A DNA stretch of 11,636 nucleotides from Bacteroidales bacterium UBA5537 (GTDB taxonomy: Bacteria > Bacteroidota > Bacteroidia > Bacteroidales > Lentimicrobiaceae), in NCBI GenBank assembly GCA_002426025.1, contig DINP01000116.1:1-11636 (forward strand). Reading direction: 5' to 3'. The notes beneath the pieces were generated by a model. It was not told the origin of the DNA. It made no database searches and saw nothing but the letters and a program-made list of their open reading frames with translations. The position numbers were made by a program, and so were the translations under genes. Shown piece after piece: positions 8,501 through 11,636 of the stretch (the first letter of the stretch is position 1; the number at the start of each line of letters is the position of its first letter).

Positions 8501-10899
8501 TTATCAACAATCAGACTTTTGTAGTTGAGGGATATACTCCTGCAGGAACAGTAGTTGGAACTGTAGAAGCAACAGATCCCGATTTTAACCAGTCGCTTAG
8601 CTATTATATTTCATCGGGTAATACCAATAATGCATTTGGAATAAATGGTACTACAGGTGCAATCATCGTTACTAACAGCAGTGCGATAAATTACATAACC
8701 AATCCTGTTTTCGAGCTCACTATAAGGGTTATGGACAATGGCTCTCCGGTATTATACTCTTACGGGAATATTACCATATCGGTTACTATGGTAAATACTG
8801 CTCCAACCATCGTTAACCAGTCTTTTACGATTAATGAAAATTCACCTCAAGGTTTAATAGTTGGTATTATTGCTGCTACTGATCCTGATCCGGGACAAAA
8901 CCTGAGTTTCGTCATCACATCAGGCAATTCTTCAGGAGCATTCCTTCTCGGGAATAATGGCATATTGAGTATTGCTAATGCATCACTTATAAATTTTGAA
9001 GACAATCCGCAATTCCAACTTTCTGTAACAGTTTCAGATAACGGACAACCACAGTTATCGGCTTCTGCCCTGGTAAATGTAGTTTTGAATGACATCAATG
9101 AAAACCCATCTTTTGCCGGGAATACAAACTTAAATATTAATGAACATGTTGCCATTGGAACCACTGTCGGAACAGTGATAGCAACCGATCCGGATGCCGG
9201 CCAGACATTAACATACAGTTTTACTAATGGCAACACCAATAATGCATTCTCAATTTCAACATCAACCGGAGAAATTACCGTTAATAATAATATTTGCTTT
9301 GAAAACTGCAGCCAATATACATTAACCATCAGAGCAACTGACAATGGCTCACCTGTAAAATGGTCAGAAACCAATAGTCTAATCCAGTTGAATGATGTAA
9401 ATGAACTACCGGTTGTAGAAAACCAAAGCTTTATTGCTTCAGCTTTTGCAACCAACGGAACAATTGTAGGCACAGTCATAGCGACAGATCCGGATTTCAA
9501 TCAGGATCTCACTTATACAATTCTTTCAGGAAACTCGGACGGAGCCTGGGGCCTTGATGCAACTACCGGCGATTTGTATGTATTGAATAGCAATTCATTG
9601 AATCCATTAACAAATCCAATGTTTAGTCTGATAGTTAAAGTTGAAGACAATGGAAACCCTATTCTCTCAGCAAATGCAACAATAACAATCACATTAAACA
9701 CTCAGAATACAGCACCTGAGATCCTTTCCCAAACATTCACTATCAATGAAAATGTGCCGGCAGGAACAGTCGTAGGAACCATACTGGCGACTGATCCCGA
9801 TCCAGGTCAGACATTGAATTACATTATTGTTACTGGAAATATGGGTGATGCTTTTGCAATTTCGCCCAACGGCATCTTGAGCGTAAACAATGCCAATGCA
9901 ATTGATTATGAATCAAATACACAATTTACTTTACTTGTTCTTGTTTCTGATAATGGAAGCCCGGTACTCTGGTCACAGGCACCAATTACCATCAACATCA
10001 ACAATGTAAATGATGCACCAGTTATGCTTCCACAAACATATCTCGCCAAGGAAAACATTCCCAATGGCCGCTATGTGTGCAGGGTTATTGGTTCAGATCA
10101 GGACCCGGGTGATACTTTCCAGTTTTACCTTATGGATGGCAATACGGAAGATGCCTTCTGGATGCAAGCCTACACAGGAAGAATTTTTGTAAACAATTCA
10201 GCAGCCTTGAATTTTGAAGTTAATCCGGTTTTTTACCTTACGGTAAGAGTTGTGGATAACCACAATGCATATTCTGAGCAGATTATAACGATCAATCTGA
10301 AAGATATGAACGAAGCACCGGTTGTTGAAAATCAGTCATTCACAGTAAATCAGACTGCTCCAAATGGAACTGAAGTAGGACAGGTAATTGCAAGCGATCC
10401 CGACCAGGGACAGATTCTCCGATATTTTATAATGCAGGGAAATCAGGGTGGGGCTTTTGCGATAGATATGCTCTCAGGAATGATAACAGTGGCTAATTCT
10501 ACGGCATTGTTAAATTCTAACGGTTCATTTGTGCTTACTGTAAGAGTTCGCGATAATGGTTCACCAGGCTATTCAACCAACGGCTATATGACCATAAACG
10601 TAACCAGAAACAAGGATACAGAAGAAATGACAGCAGAAGCCGGACCTGACAGACTTAACCTTCTTATGAAAGTTTATCCGAACCCTTCATCTGATGGCAT
10701 ATTCAACATAAAACTTGAAGAAGATACCACCGAAGAAACATCACTCGTAATTACTGATATGACTGGTAAAAAAGTCAGGGAAGAAGGTTTCTCAGGAATG
10801 CTGAACAGAGTAGACCTTAGCGGCTTACCTGCTGGCGTATATTTAATGCATGCGCAGAATGCACAAAAGCACACTGTAAGCAAGCTTATAAAACAATAA
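5503..10899 (+). CDS. Secreted beta-helix / cadherin-like repeat protein with T9SS sorting domain (1798 aa), paralogue of the gene at 645
   Basis: Residues 1-36 form a signal peptide (core VLVIFLIVQLNL, cleavage LSA|QTT, a common Bacteroidota pattern). Residues 37 to about 482 form the beta-helix head, with D191-D192-G and G-D228-C-I-Q-I motifs in the same places as the upstream paralogue; over residues 134-273 I count 123 of 140 identical. Twelve cadherin-like repeats start at residues 491, 593, 695, 797, 898, 999, 1101, 1202, 1303, 1405, 1506 and 1606. They form four triplets: the first two repeats of each keep .E., [NDC][YF]E and [ND].N[ED] motifs, and the third lacks all three. Repeats 5 and 8 carry a Cys-x3-Cys pair (C961/C965, C1265/C1269). 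Residues about 1722-1798 are the T9SS sorting domain (YPNPSSDG, AGVYLMH, KLIKQ). The protein is predicted to be surface-displayed or secreted; a calcium-dependent adhesin or matrix role beside an exopolysaccharide locus is inferred. It has its own leader and terminator. Confidence 0.9.
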   Translation: MKSSLLSVARLFTGFTGLRAAGVLVIFLIVQLNLSAQTTVYIDPTNTAANQDGTISNPYNSWNNVTFTNGNSYLQKRGTTFTTAGGITLTNKSNITIGAYGSGPKPVIISTSSSARIVRLTSSTNCIIRDIEITSTVGVLGPIAIGIDGSSANNLIDSCHLHTCQYGVNMGVTVGMLGNRILRTIIHETGDDGMYLKDMKDIEVGHCLIYDVNRKYLVNPDQSYSAGDCIQIVGNPTTANALTINIHDNILDHSSMGNKFCLIVVGEYYGGTIEGNTMTGIKGSTSCIYLWHTTGTIHVRKNVLQQGSYGIYSYVHDLQVHYNKFIGNSIGISLLPSSLTQTTLTCYNNVFYDNSSFGVAINTASNPSSFICRNNAFYIVGSSARAFVTTNALVTSNHNNFNVQQSSFINSYGTLASWQSATGNDINSFVANPSFVNPTIGDFCVQSNSPCINTGNDVGLTTDFFGTSVPQASGPDIGIHEFIATTGNQPPTISNQIFSIAENTPNGTLVGQVIASDPDAGQTISYTITGGNSSNAFSLNSSTGALIVANTAAVNYESTTSFQLSVQVQDNGTGSLTASAIVTVNVTNVNEAPQMNGQTFSINENSANGTQVGTMIATDPDQGQTITYSIQSGNTNNAFAINASTGQIIVNNAVALDYESQQNFQLIIRAQDNGTPGLNTTATAQINITNLNENPVISNQSFAVPSNSPNGTMAGVVVATDPDNNQTLSYSITAGNPNTAFSINASTGTLTVANSSVINYITNPVFTLTVRVQDNGSPVLSSFATITVNITPTNNAPVIANQSFAINENSPQGTSVGQVIATDPDPGQTLTYSLISGNTGNTFLMSSSGLISVANAQMLNFENQSSYQLLIQVSDNGIPQLASSTNITIMVNNVNEVPSVAANQAFTLAEHVPTGTVAGNVQASDPDNGQSLTYSIVAGNTNNSFVIAPSTGVLSVLGTVCFEACGEYNLTIRATDNGSPALYDEGAVHITLTDVNENPVINNQTFVVEGYTPAGTVVGTVEATDPDFNQSLSYYISSGNTNNAFGINGTTGAIIVTNSSAINYITNPVFELTIRVMDNGSPVLYSYGNITISVTMVNTAPTIVNQSFTINENSPQGLIVGIIAATDPDPGQNLSFVITSGNSSGAFLLGNNGILSIANASLINFEDNPQFQLSVTVSDNGQPQLSASALVNVVLNDINENPSFAGNTNLNINEHVAIGTTVGTVIATDPDAGQTLTYSFTNGNTNNAFSISTSTGEITVNNNICFENCSQYTLTIRATDNGSPVKWSETNSLIQLNDVNELPVVENQSFIASAFATNGTIVGTVIATDPDFNQDLTYTILSGNSDGAWGLDATTGDLYVLNSNSLNPLTNPMFSLIVKVEDNGNPILSANATITITLNTQNTAPEILSQTFTINENVPAGTVVGTILATDPDPGQTLNYIIVTGNMGDAFAISPNGILSVNNANAIDYESNTQFTLLVLVSDNGSPVLWSQAPITININNVNDAPVMLPQTYLAKENIPNGRYVCRVIGSDQDPGDTFQFYLMDGNTEDAFWMQAYTGRIFVNNSAALNFEVNPVFYLTVRVVDNHNAYSEQIITINLKDMNEAPVVENQSFTVNQTAPNGTEVGQVIASDPDQGQILRYFIMQGNQGGAFAIDMLSGMITVANSTALLNSNGSFVLTVRVRDNGSPGYSTNGYMTINVTRNKDTEEMTAEAGPDRLNLLMKVYPNPSSDGIFNIKLEEDTTEETSLVITDMTGKKVREEGFSGMLNRVDLSGLPAGVYLMHAQNAQKHTVSKLIKQ
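6973..10614 (+). repeat. Array of twelve cadherin-like repeats arranged as four triplets
   Basis: Repeats start at 6973, 7279, 7585, 7891, 8194, 8497, 8803, 9106, 9409, 9715, 10018 and 10318. Triplets therefore begin at 6973, 7891, 8803 and 9715, with periods of 918, 912 and 912 bp. Third-position repeats (3, 6, 9, 12) have S, G, A and Q where the others have Glu, INYITN, LNPLTN or LLNSNG where the others have .[YF]E, and end in TNNA, VNTA or QNTA instead of N[VLIM]N[ED]. First-position repeats 4, 7 and 10 share a shortened SSGL/NNGI/PNGI turn. Second-position repeats 5 and 8 share EHV and the Cys pair. The sharing by position supports amplification of a three-repeat block. Confidence 0.9.
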
Positions 10900-10901
10900 A
10901 G

Positions 10902-10930
10902 AAAAAAACCAGGAATGGTTAACTTGGTTT
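10902..10930 (-). terminator. Possible terminator for the minus-strand GDP-fucose synthase gene
   Basis: Read on the minus strand, AAACCA (10925-10930) can pair with TGGTTT (10906-10911), followed by more T (to 10902). It lies about 50 nt past the minus-strand stop codon. The 6-bp stem is weak with a 13-nt loop, so the call is tentative. With the plus-strand terminator it would give insulated convergent ends. Confidence 0.4.
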
Positions 10931-10967
10931 GGGAGGTTGGCACGGGGTCATCCTCCCTCTTTTTTTA
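10931..10967 (+). terminator. Rho-independent terminator after the second giant gene
   Basis: A GGGAGG...CCTCCC stem (10931-10936 with 10952-10957) with a 15-nt loop is followed by TCT and a T-run to 10967, starting 31 nt after the stop codon. The stem is short but GC-rich. Confidence 0.7.
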
Positions 10968-10979
10968 TCAGATAGAGAA

Positions 10980-11636
10980 TTAATACTGGCTGTGTATCTC
11001 TTTCAAACCATCAGCAAGTTCCATGTTGCTTACCCACCCAAGTGATCTGAGTTTTGAAATATTAAGCAGTTTACGCGGTGTACCATCGGGTTTGGTCTTA
11101 TCAAAACCAATCTCACCTTTGAAACCAACAATGTCTTTAATCATAAAGGCCAGTTCCCTGATGGTGATTTCTTTACCTGTACCGATGTTGATATGGCAAT
11201 TACGGATTTCACTATCGGCAGTAAGATTCATACTTTCAATAATATCCGTAAAATCGCGGTGCTCCATTAAAAAAACGCAGGCATCAGCCATATCATCGCT
11301 CCATAAAAATTCACGCAAAGGACTGCCCGATCCCCAAAGTTCAAGTTTAACAGTTTTGCTGCCTGACTGATGAACAACAGAGATTCCATGTTTATTCAGA
11401 TAGCCCAGAATTTCAGCTTCAGTTGACTGAGCGGTAATTTCATTAGCGCCATATTTTGCAATATCCTTACGCACAGCCTGCATATCACCTTCGTCAATAT
11501 ACTTACTCAGGTGCATTTTCCTCATTAGTGCAGGTAAAACATGCGAATTGTCGAGATGGTAATTATCATTATATCCATAAAGATTTGTTGGCATAACCGA
11601 GATAAAATTGGTTCCGTACTGAAGGTTGTACGACTC
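10980..11636 (-). CDS. fcl: GDP-L-fucose synthase, C-terminal part (5' end outside window)
   Basis: This minus-strand frame is open from the window edge to TAA at 10982-10980, giving 218 residues. An in-frame ATG at 11594-11592 is internal: the residues before it (ESYNLQYGTNFISV) continue the family alignment, so the true start lies outside. The enzyme is an NADPH-dependent short-chain dehydrogenase-type epimerase/reductase that converts GDP-4-keto-6-deoxymannose to GDP-L-fucose, the donor for fucosylated polysaccharide. Visible hallmarks are MPTNLYG.ND, NSHVLPALMRK, LWGSGSPLREF, DDMADACVF, NIGTGKEITI and KPDGTPRKLL. The Rossmann NADP-binding motif and the catalytic Tyr-x3-Lys are upstream and not visible. 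About 45 residues inserted between LMRKMH and LELWG give the long form that I associate with Bacteroidota enzymes. It converges on the second giant gene and fits a polysaccharide locus. Confidence 0.93.
   Translation of the reverse strand, partial: ESYNLQYGTNFISVMPTNLYGYNDNYHLDNSHVLPALMRKMHLSKYIDEGDMQAVRKDIAKYGANEITAQSTEAEILGYLNKHGISVVHQSGSKTVKLELWGSGSPLREFLWSDDMADACVFLMEHRDFTDIIESMNLTADSEIRNCHINIGTGKEITIRELAFMIKDIVGFKGEIGFDKTKPDGTPRKLLNISKLRSLGWVSNMELADGLKEIHSQY

Noticed and set aside
8847..9500. A 217-codon open frame on the minus strand inside the second giant gene
   Set aside because: It lies wholly antisense to the repeat array, where periodic sequence keeps a shadow frame open. Its translation has no recognisable domain, and the plus-strand frame is clearly the coding one.
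2109..10614. CRISPR or non-coding tandem repeat interpretation of the periodic DNA
   Set aside because: The period of 300-306 bp is in frame, conserved as protein rather than as DNA, and lacks short identical direct repeats with unique spacers.
645..10899. The two giant genes as an assembly duplication artefact
   Set aside because: The heads differ at many synonymous sites and at amino acids, and the stalks differ in unit size and number, so these are genuine diverged paralogues.
11023..11370. A 115-codon plus-strand frame over the GDP-fucose synthase
   Set aside because: It is antisense to well-conserved family motifs on the minus strand and has no recognisable protein features.

Overview
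The window looks like the chromosome of a Bacteroidota bacterium. Both giant proteins end in a type IX secretion system (T9SS) C-terminal sorting domain (YPNP...G.Y..K...LIK), which is essentially confined to that phylum. Start codons lack clear Shine-Dalgarno sequences, base composition is AT-rich, and the two flanking gene fragments are of Bacteroidota type. I cannot name the species.

Layout. Positions 1-207 hold the last 68 codons of a Wzc/BY-kinase type exopolysaccharide tyrosine autokinase, recognised by its tyrosine-cluster tail, followed by a strong terminator (220-259). After a 437-bp gap comes a 1491-residue secreted protein (645-5120) with its own terminator. After a 382-bp gap comes a 1798-residue paralogue (5503-10899) with its own terminator. 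On the opposite strand, running in from the right edge, is the C-terminal 218 residues of a GDP-L-fucose synthase (11636-10980), convergent with the second giant gene.

The two giant proteins share one architecture: signal peptide, a right-handed parallel beta-helix head of about 450 residues, a stalk of cadherin-like repeats (9 in the first, 12 in the second), and a T9SS sorting domain. The heads are about 88% identical over a 140-residue block counted by eye. The stalks are organised differently: the first is built mainly from two-repeat units (102 + 100 residues), the second from four three-repeat units (about 303 residues each). In both, the last repeat of each unit has lost three canonical cadherin calcium-ligand positions together: the N-terminal Glu, the Glu of the D/N-Y-E motif, and the acidic N-x-N-E linker. 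The other repeats keep all three. This predicts stalks in which calcium-stiffened joints alternate in a fixed rhythm with calcium-free joints, every second joint in one protein and every third in the other. This is the main point of interest in the window.

Context. A polysaccharide co-polymerase/kinase on one side and a nucleotide-sugar enzyme on the other suggest an exopolysaccharide or capsule locus. The two secreted proteins are probably surface or matrix proteins displayed together with that polysaccharide; that function is inferred. Each is followed by its own terminator and preceded by a long leader, so they are probably transcribed separately. No RNA genes, CRISPR arrays, insertion sequences or attachment sites were recognised.
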